DNA of 64,000 nt from assembly GCA_022059125.1 (NCBI GenBank), contig JAEUWY010000023.1, forward strand, positions 2,232,001 through 2,296,000, given 5' to 3'. The notes under the pieces are model-generated. The model saw only the letters and a program-made list of their open reading frames with translations. It was not told the DNA's origin and made no database searches. Positions 9,687 through 22,200 of the stretch are shown here, one piece after another (positions within the stretch are counted from its first letter, which is position 1; the number at the start of each line of letters is the position of its first letter). The DNA is from Corynespora cassiicola (taxonomy: Eukaryota > Ascomycota > Dothideomycetes > Pleosporales > Corynesporascaceae). Both the position numbers and the translations under genes were made by a program.

Positions 9687-12591
9687 TCACTGCGGAAGCC
9701 AAAAGGAGAGGAGGAACTCAGACACGAGGCGTGATGTGTACTTGGTCTGGTTGGCAGGCGAAATGCTGACGCAGCGCCTCTTTTGCATGAAGTCGACTGT
9801 GACACGGGTTAGTTTCTGTTATTTGCAACGCCAAAAATGGTTGTAGACGTACTGTTCTCCTTGACCAGCTGAGCAACTTGGCGTACAAAAGCAACCGAAG
9901 AGGCGTCACCAAACCCTATCTCCTTATCCCACTCATGCTCTGCATCGCGCAGAGGGTTGCACTTTCGGTTGTACTTCCATCGGAAGATTTGAATAATGAA
10001 GCCCATGCGGACGTCAATCTCGCGGCAGGCAATGTCGGCCTGGGCCTGGGCATCTCTTGGATCAAACCCTTCCCCTTTGGCTCGCGTCGACATGACCACG
10101 TGGACAGTCTTTTGCTGTTCCTCGTGTGCCATGCACATACCGACGACGGCAACAAATGCGGGTAGCCACTTATCACAGCCCTTTGACGATTTGAAGATCT
10201 GCTGAAGTTTGTTCAACACTGCCGCCATAATCGATCGATGGAGACGGTTGAAGAAGTACTTCAATTGGCGGTTGGCCATACGAGGAGAAATGAAGTTTGA
10301 AGCGAACCTGTCCATGCTGGTAAATTGATGCATTTTGGAGAGAGTCTGGTATTTGCTCTCCTCGGCAATGGTCATGGTGTGGCCCATGATGAAGGTCACA
10401 ACCAGCAAGCGAAAGACCTCACGTAGGAGCTTGGCCTGGTAATGGTCAATCATAATCCAGGTTGTTTAGTCAGACTTGGTTTGAATAGAACATACCTCAT
10501 CTTCACTCTTTGTCTTCACTCTTGTCATCAATTTGAAGAGCTTTTGCTGGAAGTCATTGTCGTCCTCCATCCAGCACAGCTCACCAAAGGCATCGAGGTG
10601 GCCATCGACGATGTCATTGATGTACCTGTCATAGGCCCTCTCCTCATTGGGGTTAATGTGCACCATACCCAGGGCCGGGCTGTCCTTCTCGACAGAAATC
10701 CTTTCGTGGGTGTCGGGATCTGTTCCGTATTGGATCTGCACCAATAGTTCATTTCCCCGTGGTATGAATTCGTACACCTTGACCGGAATCCTTGGCATGT
10801 GATCCTGCCCGCATGTAAGATAGACCGTCAACTCGGCATTGGTCCACTGCTGAATATGCTGATTAACAAAGTGGGTCAGATGACTGTCTTCGTGGATTTG
10901 CATCACCAGGCTAGGGAGGAATGCTGACGACAATTCGATCAGCTTGATTCGGGAACAACCGAGCCCGCAGTCAGCGTTGGGACGCATTGAGCGTTTGTTG
11001 CATCGTTCGCAAATATCACCAGGCCCGCACTGAGATGGGTCAATTCCAAAATGTCCAAAGCATACATATAATCCAAATGCTTACCTTGTCCCTCTGTAGC
11101 ACGCAGTGCCAACATGCGACAATCTTTCGCATGTCATGGGCAGACTTTGCGACCTTGGGATCCAAATGAGTACCTAGGGTCCTTCCGCCTGGTCTTCCCA
11201 ACTTATTGCTTCCGGGTTTTCTGCGAGTGGGCTGCACAGGGTGTTGAGCCTCGGGTTCGGGTGAAGCGTCGAAGGTGACTTCGGCAATTGTCAAAGTCGG
11301 AGACGGTTGGAACGTCACTGGGGAGGGCGGAGCCTGTAATCTAGGGGCATGATGTTCGTGCTGCTGGGGGTCGAGTACAACGCCCGGTTCTGAAATTTGA
11401 TACGAAGACGACAAATCGTCCGAGCCGCCTGGACTTGGTGCTGACGCCTGGTAAGGCGAGCGTCCAGCAGACTGACCAATGGAAGAGGCGACAGGAGAAG
11501 CCGATGGTACATGGGATTCTGTGGGAGACAAGCTAGTAAAGTATGTAGGTGGGTGCATGTGAGCCGAGAATGCTCCAGGGGAGAACATCATAGGTTCTTG
11601 ATAGATCATGTAGTTTTGGCCATTGAAATTGGTGGCGGGAACCGTGAGCCTCAAGGTCATGGCGTTGAGAGGAGCCTGGTTTTGGCTGAACGTGGACGAT
11701 TGGTTGTGGCCATAACTCTGAGTTGACAGGTCATAGAAGCCATCCTGAGGAGGTGCCATAGCCTCATTTGGCGATGTGAGATCGTTCGGATCTGTGCTGT
11801 TCATCCTCCAAGAGTCTACGTTGCCAAATGGCGCGTACTGATCAATGCTCGGATCGGACATAGGGTCGAAGAGAACTTGCCCGGAGCGCGGGATGCTCTC
11901 CTGTCGTGGCGGTCCTTGGCCAGTCCACGGGTCCTGACGAGACGGTTGGGCCGTATAGTTCTGGCTATAGGAGGTGTTGAATGGCTGTGCAGCCAGCATA
12001 TTATGTGTGGTTGGCAGCTGAACATTATAGTGCGGTGGGTATGAGAGTTGGGTTGAAGCGATACTGGCAGTGACAGCATCGTCGATGGCTAAAGTATGTT
12101 AACCTTGAAAGCCCCGAGCAGACCAAAAGCATACCTTCGTCTGGAAACGCGTCCTGGGAAGAGGGAAACATGTTCAGGGCCATGGTTGGCACGGGGTTGT
12201 GCGTGGCCTGCGTCGACATGGCGACATGGGGATTTTGGGGGTAGTAGTTTCTCATCGAATCATTGTCCAGCATGTCTTCCAAGTTCTCGTTGTCGGGCGT
12301 CCTTACTGAAGTAGGGGAGTTGGACAAGCTATTAGCTTGATCATCGTAAAGCATGTGCTCGGGTTGATCAGGAGGTAGAGAATCGGTGCGACTAAGCGGC
12401 GGCGGCGTGCTGAGCGGACCTGGCGAGGGCCCACCAGGCGAAAGACCAGTGTGGTTGATCAGGGAAGTAGGCGTTTTCGAGCGCTGAGGATCATACTGCC
12501 CATAACCCAGGGTATCGGATGACATGAAGAGCTGAGGTTGCTGTTCCTGGAAGAAGTATTGCGGGGGAGTGTACGTAGTCATGGTGGGCAA
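9687..12591 (-). CDS. Fungal regulator with a mid-protein Zn(II)2Cys6-like cluster
   Basis: Five exons on the - strand: 12591-12135, 12088-11085, 11029-10496, 10435-9853 and 9796-9687, giving 895 aa with matching phases. Residues 1 to about 470 are disordered and rich in Pro, Ser, Gln, Asn and Tyr. The Cys-rich part follows at about residues 477-515: ACWHCVLQRDKC, then GPGDICERCNKRS, then CGLGCSRIKL. The spacing is CX2CX6CX5CX2CX10C. An intron falls just before the third cysteine. The C-terminal half is a folded region (LLREVFRLLVVTFIMGH, FFNRLHRSIMAAVLNKLQQIF) of a kind seen in uncharacterised ascomycete C6-finger proteins. The zinc cluster and nuclear role follow from motif resemblance; the target genes are unknown. 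The last exon is the least certain. Without it the protein would stop about 12 residues into the intron, near 9809. Confidence 0.75.
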
Positions 12592-14312
12592 CTGGGCACC
12601 CGAACAACGGCTCGGTCAGATTTTGGGAATCTCAGACGCTGCGCATCAATCGCCTTGCAAAATGCCTTACGGGAGGGTACGGCCTGCGCTCGGGCCCTAG
12701 TAGGATGAGCCTAAGCGGGCAGGCAGGGCGAGGTGTATCCGCCCCGGAATGGCCCACGGTGGAAGAAGCGGGCGACGATGGCAAACAACTGCGATGGCTG
12801 GTCCAGCCAGAGGAGAGCAACGGCCAGCTCGAGTCGAGGGAGGGCGATGAAGAAGAACAGTCTCACGCGGCTGAAGGACAGCGGCTTACACTGGCGCGCT
12901 GCGAGTTCCACAGCTCATGAGGGCAGCGCATCCTAACCCCGCGACGACCGGTGAAAGAAGCCCCCGGAAGCGCAGCTATTGGCCTAGGCGTCTAGCTGCA
13001 GCAGGAATGCACGGCATCCGGGTCACACCAAACACGGCAACGTCTGCGATGGCCAAACCTACAAAGGCGGGAGCCGATGCCCTGAGCAGACGAACGGGAG
13101 GAGAATTTGTGCCGGTTTCGCTTCGCGCGGGCATTTTTTTTTTGCAACCCATTTTCGTGCGTCTGAAGGGAGCAGCGACGGCGCCGACGACTAGAGCAGC
13201 ATGGGCTGAGCATGCCTCAGGCCCGCGGACAAGTTGGCCAAATGCACTGCGCCACGCTCGCTAGTCCTTGGGCGGGTGCACATCAAAAGCGGTCCCACCC
13301 CGCGGCGAATCAGCAGACGGACGGACGCTGGGCAGAGGGAGAACGGGCGGGAAATGGTCGTCGCTGAGGCTCTGCTGCATTGACCGGTTTGGAAAAGCAC
13401 GAACAACGCAGTCCCAGTCGACGAGGGATGGCATGCTGGAGGAGCTCAAGCCAATCGTTTGCTGGGCGCCCACCCATGGGAAGCCCATTTTTCCTCCCCA
13501 TACGAGCAGTCTTCGGCAATCTGCAGACCAGATGCGCACCCAGGACAGGATGCGGCAGACAGGTGCATTGCCAGCACATACCTTGATATTACTACCCTGT
13601 AGCCACCCCGGAACCATGGCATTGTGAGCGTGCCAGTGGGGCTTCCCTCGAGAAGGGAAGTGTCAACCAGCCGACGGGTCGCTCTCGGTTCCAGCCGTGG
13701 GTGGTGGCGGTGATCTGGTGTCAGATGCCATCAGTCTGCCTTCTCGCGAAAAAAGCCATGGTGCTCCCCGTCACTGGAAAGGAGAAGCTGCTCACCCACG
13801 GCCATGTGCTGACCGCAACTCTCGATTCTGCCTCGCTGGACGCCAGAGCCGGGCGCCGCCTCACCTTTCCGCTCGGGCTCGCCCGCCCACTGCTGACAGC
13901 CAGGCCGCAGTCAAAGGGAAGCTGAGAAGAGAGCGAGGGTATGGGACAGAAGCGTCAGAGCGAGATGCAAACACAACAGAAGGCAGAGGGCAGAGAGCAG
14001 ATGGAGAGTGCTGTATACTGAGGTGAGCTTAAGCGGCGGAGTGGAAGGCAGTCCAGACGCACCCGGGGCCGGGAATTACTCCGAACACTCCGCAATCTAA
14101 CCTCTTCGGGCAAGAGCCAGTGAGTCAGCGAATCAGCGCCCACAGATGGCCGTGGGTGACAAAGCCGGAGTAAAAGGTGCCTCAACCGTCGTCAGTGCTC
14201 GGAGTGACTAGCAGTGCTGGAGCAGCACTCCGGTCATAATCAGCATGTTTTGCTGTGAGGTCACTCATTTCACTGCATCCACCTCGTGGGAGAGCCTGGA
14301 GAAGTGCTCAAA
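12592..14312. other. Shared upstream region of two divergent regulators, 1.7 kb
   Basis: Lies between two divergent zinc-cluster genes, so it holds both promoters. Overlapping open frames on both strands (for example 13261-13627) show no protein-like features. Confidence 0.5.
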
Positions 14313-16724
14313 ATGCTCCGTAGGAACGGGAAGCCAAGGTTGGTCCAGTCCGAAGCGCGTCGCCTCAAAGCTTACCACTGTGTAGATCGTGCGAGCCATG
14401 CAGGATCTCCAAGATTCGGTGTGACCACACGACTCCCACATGTTCGAAATGCCAGACGCGTGGAATCACAGACCAAGTCAGCAAAACCCCGCAACTCAAT
14501 TCCAATCTTGCGACGCTGACGCCCTTGCACAGTGCTTTTATCATCCCGCGCCCATGACTAAACCCCCAGGCACGCCCCGGAAACAGCCTGAGCCTCGTCG
14601 TCGCGTAGTCAAGCCTAGGTATTCCGAGAAGCGTGATTCGCGAGATCACGGGAGACTCACGCCTCTCACCCTCAGCCCAACCACGCTTCGGAATGAAATT
14701 GGCCCCCTGAACACTGCCAATGTGTGGCCAACCCCACCAGAGTCTGCCACTAGGACCACGACCCAGACTGCTTCCGACGCGACCAAGAGCTTTTTCTTGG
14801 GTTCGACGAGCTATGCTAGTGTCTTCGCCGAGGAGCGTCCGCTCCCAGACTCGATACACGAGCAGCCTCCAGAGCGGCTGAGCGTCACGCCGTCCGCCAT
14901 GTCCAACAAGGTGACTGGTAGCAGGCATTGCCAGATAGGAATAGGCACCTCGATTGTGTCCAAGCTTGCCCCCTTTTCCTTCTTCGAGAAGTCCATCAAG
15001 ATGTATTTTGAAATTAACAAGGCATCGTCGTTGGTCGGGCCCCTCGTAATGTCTGCTCTCCCCCAGCTGCGGATAGATTTGGAGCAGCTCTTGGGCACCA
15101 GCGATCCATACCCAGCCTACGCTGAGATCACAAAGAACACTACCCGACCGCTCAAAGTGCCTCCTAACATGATGCCGTCTCAGTTTCACACGCTCTTTAC
15201 AGGGCAGAATTTGCGATGGGAGACCTTGGGACTCATTCTAATCGTAGCTGGATCCAATGCGCAATTCACCTCTCCGGATGACCCCATCTTCACCCTGGAA
15301 ACTGGGAGGAAGATGGACAAGGACAATTTCATTGAGGACATGATTCATGCGAGCAACGATTGCATTAGCCTTTGTCAGGTGCATGGCGCTGTCAACGATG
15401 TCATGGTGTGGCTCATTTATACCAATATGCTCGTGACGAGCAATTTTTATGGAGACAACTGTATGTATCTCCAAATCCATACGGCGGCGATTTCCCGGCT
15501 AACAGACAAGACCATGGCGTTTGGCGTCGCATGGGCGACTGCATCTCGGCACTCTACGCCGAGGGCATCCACTGCGAAGAGTCGTTCGAAGAACCCTTCT
15601 TCCTGCAAGAGTCTCGAAGGAGAATATATGGCGCCGCATATAGGAGCGATAAAACCCTTGCAACGTTTTTTGGGCGTCCCCCTATGATGGCTTGGAGATA
15701 TAGCGATCGCAAGCAGCCACTCGACATTGATGATAACATTATCGCGACCGACGACCCTGAGATTCTGAACGCAGCATTGGCTCGACTGGATAACCATGGT
15801 TGGAATACCGAAGGCAAAATCTGGTCAGCCTCTTTCATTCGCCTACGCTGTCAGCTCTCCGTGTATAAAGAGCAGTTTCTAGAGCAATCTCTTGCAGGAG
15901 AAAAAGACGGGAGTGTGGTGCAGAACCTACAGGCAATATCCGAAAATTGCCGCCAAACTTGGGAGTCACTCCCCACGCACCTTCGCTACGACCTTTACGA
16001 CGAAGACGTCGCCTGGTCCACCCTGGGACCCGGCATCGCATTGCGAATGATCTCTGCCTATCTCGAATACCTGCACATGGACTTTCAAATCCAGCGCATC
16101 CTCCGCCGCCAGACACAAACCGCCGTCCCCGCGCTCCTCGAAATCTCCATGAAACTCCTCTCCACCGTCCTCGTCTTCAACAAGCTCCGAAACCAAATGT
16201 ACAACGTGCAACGCCACTTCCCGACCATCATCCTCTTCTACTGCCTGCCGGGCGCCGGCGTGCTCGCCCTAGAGCTCCGCCGCTGCACCCTCGAGAACCA
16301 GCCCCTCCCGAGCACAATCTCGCGCGCCGACCTGATCCGCAACCTCTCGGTCCTTATCTCCTGCCTCGAATGCCTCGTCCTCCCCGGCGACGGCAACCAC
16401 AAGCTCTGCAGCGAGCTCAACAAAATGCTCGCCCTCGTCCTCGACGAAGTCCTCAACTACCAACCCCCCGCCGCAACCGACAGCAACGGCGACGAAGATG
16501 GCGGCAGCGGGAGTGGAAGCGGCGGCGGCGGGGCGACTGAGGGTACGGGTGCTGCGGGTGGCATCGCGGTCGCGGGCGGGTTCTTCGATATGCCCATGAT
16601 GGAGGGTATAGAGCCGATTCCGACCGAGTCGGAGCTGTTTCTAAGTTGGCTTGACAATGCCAATTGGAATAATACTGTAAGTTCATTTACTTTGCTGGGG
16701 GGCACGCGGAATGAGCGGTATTGA
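14313..16724 (+). CDS. Zn(II)2Cys6 transcription factor with fungal-specific regulatory domain
   Basis: Exons 14313-14338, 14386-14476, 14533-15460 and 15511-16724 give 752 aa. The small first exons matter because they restore a canonical zinc cluster with C11, C14, C21, C28, C31 and C40 (spacing CX2CX6CX6CX2CX8C). The sixth cysteine comes from exon 3 (TDQ joined to CFYHPAP). Basic residues R15, K18 and R20 fit DNA contact. The middle holds the fungal-specific domain (LFTGQNLRWETLGLILIVAG, YGDNYHGVWRRMGDCISALYAEGIHCEE). The acceptor at 15510 is chosen because it keeps the frame. A Gly/Ser-rich linker precedes the tail. A good donor at 16678 (GTAAGT) could add one more intron with acceptor near 16764 or later, changing only the last residues. 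It likely regulates a local pathway, but the target is unknown. Confidence 0.87.
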
Positions 16725-17301
16725 TGCCGCGGGTCTGCCCTGGGATGAGCCAGCTGATCAGGATGCAGTATCTCTTCTAGATGTAACGTGGGCGTAGGTG
16801 TGGGTGTAGTCTTGCTGCTAGCACTGGTAGGCGTATGTTCATGTCTTTAATTGTGGTTGTGCGCAGAATACCCTTTTAGCATAATGGAGTTGGGCGTTGT
16901 TAGAGTTTGGAAGGAAGTGGGGGTTATGGAGGACTCATTGGGTTGTTTGTAAGCATAGACACTAATGAGCACATTTTTTAACGGAGTATTTTCCTGGCGG
17001 GGAGTATGTTGCGGGTCGCATTATTGAGGGTAGCGTGTGCTTGTCCAACGAGTGACTCCCTCTTCCCCTTCTCCAAGGAGTACGTCACATAGGTGGAAAT
17101 GTAGGTACTGATGAGGTGTAATTGCGACTCTATAATCAAACAATTCGTTTCTCCTTCCATGTGTACAGGGGGGTATTTTCGTCGTATCCTAATTAGATCC
17201 ATCGCCGCAGAAGAACAAAGGAAAATCCATCCAGTCCGGCCGTGTATCTCGTCACTGCTCCCCTATTTGACACACATATTCCTCCTCAGCCATCCTCTCC
17301 T
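16725..17301. other. Intergenic, 577 bp
   Basis: 3' ends of two convergent genes. Moderately AT-rich, with nothing else recognised. Confidence 0.5.
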
Positions 17302-17613
17302 CTATTTGTAGATTGCATGCGTTACGAGCGCGGCGTAGTAGGCTTCCTTGTTGGGCTTCGGTGATGTCTTCTTCGCAGGCTTCTTCTCGTCTGTGGGTGT
17401 GGTCGAGGAACTATCCGACGCTGGGGATTTGTCAGCTTTCTGTATGGGTAGGTGGGTTCAGATGGTCGTACATTTCCTGTGGAAGAGCTGGCTCAGGCTC
17501 TTCTTGGACTTGGTCGATGATACGTCAAAGTCCTTTGATGGAGTGTAGGGTGGTGGAGCGGAAGAGGTGGAACCCCGCGGTGAAGAGGTAGAGGTGGCGT
17601 TTGTGGAGGACAT
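17302..17613 (-). CDS. Small Ser/Thr/Lys-rich protein, 86 aa, unknown function
   Basis: I do not recognise a named family. Exon 1 is 17613-17472 and exon 2 is 17420-17302, separated by a 51-bp intron (GTACGA donor, CCCCAG acceptor, CTGAC branch site 12 nt before the acceptor). The product starts MSSTNATSTSSPRGST. It has a PPPYTPSKDFDV segment, a basic patch SKKSLSQLFHRK, a second Lys-rich patch (DEKKPAKKTSPKPNK), and ends EAYYAALVTHAIYK. No membrane segment or signal peptide is visible. The first 47 codons plus a perfect frame across the intron argue for a real gene. A closer acceptor after CATACAGAAAG also keeps the frame but would leave a 36-bp intron, so it is less likely. Cytosolic or nuclear location is a guess from composition. 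Confidence 0.6.
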
Positions 17614-19226
17614 GGTGGCAGCAGTGGTAGAGTGTTGGTCAAGTGATGTAGATGTAATGGTGTCGATTTGAAAGGATAATGTGATGTTGATGTTGAGTAG
17701 AGATGTCTCTGTGTCCAGAGCAGGTGAGACTCCGAATTGTTGTATGCCTTGTTGTGTGATGAGTGCCTTGGATGCCTAGGCAGGCCCTTTATATACATTC
17801 TACCATCTTGCTCATCACCATCCACACCACGCAGAGGTGCAAGCATGAAAGCATCGGAATGACTCCTTCACCGGCATGCCGTTCGCTCAGACGCATCATC
17901 TTACTCAACCCGACCTAGCCTTGACGCCATGAGGACTGTAGTCGTAACACTCGCTAGGCAGCCCACCCAAACGCAGCCACCCCCTGGGCCATATGTCCAA
18001 TGCAAAAGGTTAGGTGGATGCGAAATACGACATTCAGAGCGGCATTGAGCAATCAGAAAAATTTCCCGAGCAACACATGTTCAGACCGCTCCTCGGCATT
18101 GTTTGCCTGATAGTGGACGGTGACTTGGTATGTTCGGAGTATGGTGCACTGGACCGGCATACACGCCTACGCGGTCTGGGGTCTAGTCCGACGCGAGGCG
18201 CCAGCCCGAAGAGGCGCAAGGGCGTGGAGTCATCAGTCATTGTCTGGGCAGAGTCATCCATCGCTTGGGTTGGAGGAATTCTGCGACGATTAATGGAGCG
18301 GGGAGCTGCACGAGGTATTTCATAGGCCCGAATGGACGTGCTCGATTAGAGGCTTGGTGAGCTTGTTGTGGGGTGGGCAGGCTTGTGCTCACGATGAGTC
18401 GAGTCGAGATGCATGCACTGGACCTGAAATAGCGGCTAAATTTAGGGCGATCAGAAGGGCGGAGGGCGGGACTCGGTATAGGGCTTGGGTAAGCAACATG
18501 CTTTGTGATACTTAAGTGACTGGAATGGTGCAAGGCCGGCGTTGTTGCTGTCAAAATCTGTTCCTCGTCACTTGGTGGTCCAGATGACTGACAAAGCCTG
18601 CATGAGCGGTCCAGGGTAGGACCTGGACTCGGACGCACGCACATGGCACACGATCAGTCGTTCTTCGCAGACCAAATGCCATCTGCACGAATTGGCCTAC
18701 CCAATGGGCATGGGCATGGGCATTTTGCGATGGCCAACCGGTGTTGACGTTCCCCAGAGACCCCGAACCGCTTTCGGCAAGGCACCTGCACGTGACTTTC
18801 GGCTCAAGCTCGCCGAGCGACGCGTAAAAATGGCTGACGTCGACGTCATTGCTTGTCACGTCTTATGGATGAAACGGCATCACGATCCACGCCCCATCCA
18901 ACAGCACGGGAAGGCCTGCAGCCTTGGTACCTGTCGAGGCCCAGAAGGTGGGGAAGGAAGGTGTCAGTGCAACGCCCAAAACCGGTCTACACGCCCGTAC
19001 ATACGTCAAATTCAAAACCCAGCGTGGTGTCATGCTGCCTGCGCATTCCCCTTGCCATTCGCCCCTCCAGCGCCTTTCCGCTTTCTTATGTTTGCAGCAC
19101 CTTAATTTATGATCTCATGAGCCCGCGCACGATTGACGACTCCACGATTGTATGAATTGCTGATTGCGCAGGATCTTGCGCCCCCTCTCTCCACAATTGA
19201 TCCCTTACCCCATCCTGCAAATCAAC
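17614..19226. other. Divergent upstream region, 1.6 kb
   Basis: Between the small - strand gene and the Mug190-like + strand gene. Open frames such as 18692-19105 show no family features. Confidence 0.5.
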
Positions 19227-22200
19227 ATGTCGGGCGTGGATGACATTGACACAAGTCGCAAAAGCCACAAGGCCCCCTACACCCCCCACAATCCGATCCC
19301 GACCGTCCAAAAGTACCGCGAAGAGAAACAGCACAGGGATGCGCAGTATGGCACAGGCACCGAAGACGAGCGCAGCAGGATAGAACGCCTCGGCGATGCA
19401 TACACGGCGATACGTCACGGCAGAGAAGCAGTGAATCCCAACGAGAACACTCAGCCTTACAAGGCCGAGAACAAAAACATCGATCATGAGGAGGAAGAGG
19501 CCGATGATCACGCTGGCCGGGTCGAAGAGGCCAAGGCCAAACAGCAGGAGCAACAGGATGAGGATGGCGAGACGGCACAGGATACCACAGAAGGCATGCT
19601 GAATGAAACGGATCCAAAGAAGGCTCGCAAGTCAATGAAGAAGTGGAGCGCCGACGGCACCGAGCGCGAGGTCACTGACCCCGTCACCCATCTTCCAATC
19701 ACCATCCACGATTTCACTGGGAAGGACTTGAAGAAGACGCCAGAGAATGGGCCACCAGCGGGCTCGGAACATAGGTCTGCGACAGGGGGCGCTGCCATCA
19801 ACAAGAGCGACGAACAGCTCCACAGAGAGGGCACTGAGTCCAAGGATGCCCATACTGGAATGGAGGCTCTCTTCCCACCCCCCGACTTCGACGTGACCAA
19901 GGAGCAAATTACAGAAGTTTACAAAAGGTCAATGACTGTCGGGCTTGGCGTTGTCAGCATTAGCCTCTGCCTTGTCGTTATCATATTTCAGCTCACACGA
20001 AACTCGACTGGATGGTCGAGGTCCTTCTGGACCTTCTTCGAGATTGCCGCTAGTCTTAGTGTTTCGGGTGTTGCCATTGTGGGCGTCCGTCAATGGACCG
20101 AGAACAAGATTCGCAACCTATGGGAAACCGAAGTGTGGCAGGCCGAGAGGCAGCAGGGTAAGAAATTCGCAACCAGCCAGACTCCCGAAAGCGCTCAGTG
20201 GCTCAACTCCTTGCTCGCATCTATTTGGCCATTGATCAACCCCGATCTATTCACCAGCGTGTCGGATACTCTCGAAGACGTCATGCAAGCCAGTTTGCCG
20301 AAAATGGTTCGCATGGTTAGTGTTGATGATATTGGCCAAGGCAGTGAGGCTCTTCGCATTCTCGGAGTTCGCTGGCTCCCAACCGGTGCTGCTGCACGAT
20401 CCGTGGACGATAGTGGTAAGCTGAAATCGGCAAGTAGAGAGAAGAACGACCGCACAGTCCCGGGTCAAGGCGAGGTTCAGGACAATTCCAAAGACAAGGA
20501 GGGAGGCCGAGATGACCCAGCCGACCAGAACATTGCCCAGGGTATGGAGGCTGAGGAAGGTGACTTCGTGAACGTTGAGATTGCCTTTGCGTATCGACCA
20601 TCAACAGGAAGGAAGGGCATGAGGGAGCGGGCCAAGAATGCGCATCTCTTCCTGGCTTTCTACATGCCTGGAAATCTCAAGCTTCGTAAGTTCCTGGTAG
20701 CATCTTAATGCACAGACTAACATCGCTAATATATACAGCCGTCTGGGTGGAGCTCCACGGTATAGTCGGCATTGTTCGCCTAAGGTTGCAACTCACCCCT
20801 GACCCGCCGTTTTTCTCACTCTGTACCCTCACGTTTCTTGGACAGCCAAAAGTCAATCTTTCTTGCATCCCTCTCATCAAGCAAGGCCCTAATCTCATGG
20901 ACGTTCCTCTCATTTCCCATTTCGTCCAGTCTTCGGTGGATGCCGCCATGGCTGAATATGTCGCCCCCAAGTCCCTTACTTTGGATCTCAAGGACATGCT
21001 TGTTGGTGACGACTTTAAGAAGGATACCACTGCTAGAGGTGTCATTTGGGTTGTTATAAAGCGTGCATTTGACTTCAAGGAGGGTGATGCCGGCATCGCT
21101 TTCATCAAAGAGGGTTCTGCGGATCCCTATGTCAGTGTTGGCTGGGCCAAGTTCGGCAAGCCTCTTTGGTCTACGCGCGTCCTCCAGAACAACATGGAGC
21201 CGTACTGGGAGGAGTCTTGTTTTGTACTAGTCACTCCAGAAGAGTTGAACGTGGACGAGAGACTTCGCATTCAACTTTGGGATTCTGATCGCACCACTGC
21301 GGACGACGATCTAGGTCGCATTGAACTGGATCTCAAGGAGCTTATGAAGAGCAGCGAGACGAATGGCAAAATGTCTGATCGGGAGGATGGGTTCAAGGCG
21401 CTCCAGGCTGGCAAGGGAATGCCAGGCAAGCTCGCTTGGAGCGTGGGCTACTTCTCCAAGACTAGGATCACCGAGGATCAGCTCATCGCGCAGGACCAGG
21501 ATCCTGAGGTCAAGGATATTGATGAATTGAAGAGGAAGGTATATGAAGACAGTGAGAGGAAGTTGCGGGAGGCTAGCAAGGACGAGAGCGATGAGATTGA
21601 ACAGCAAAAAGCTCAAGATTTCAAGGTAAGTCATGTGCCTACTCTATTCTCGGCTCTCGGTACTAATAAGTTGTCAGACTCGTCAAGACGAGCTTATTAT
21701 CGCTTCACCACCCCCGAAAGAGTACCCTTCAGGTATCCTCAGTATCCAGATACATCAAATCACCGGCCTTGAACTCGAAGCCATCAACAAAAACCAGGCC
21801 TCCAAGGACGAAGCTGCCAGCGACGAGGAAGAGGAAGGCGATGATCTTCCCTCCTCGTACTGTACCATTATCATCAATCATCAAAAGGTTTTCAAGACCA
21901 GGACAAAGCCAAAAAACTCCAAACCATTCTTCAACGCCGGCTGCGAGCGCTTTATCCGCGATTATAGAAGCACCGAAGTGCACATTTCTGTCCGCGACTC
22001 TCGAGTCCATGAAGATGACCCCCTTTTGGGTATCATCTATCTGCCTCTTGAGAAGGTCCTCAAGAGTCGCAGTCAGATTGACGCAAGCTTCCCGCTCTCC
22101 GGCGGGGTCGGATACGGTCGCGCTCGAATTTCAATGGTGTTTAGGTCGGTACAGCTCCAAGCGCCTCGCAATCTGCTCGGTTGGGACTATGGCACATTAT

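Noticed and set aside
14365..15189. 274-codon - strand ORF antisense to the zinc-cluster regulator
   Set aside because: No family features. The + strand has a canonical C6 cluster and regulatory domain.
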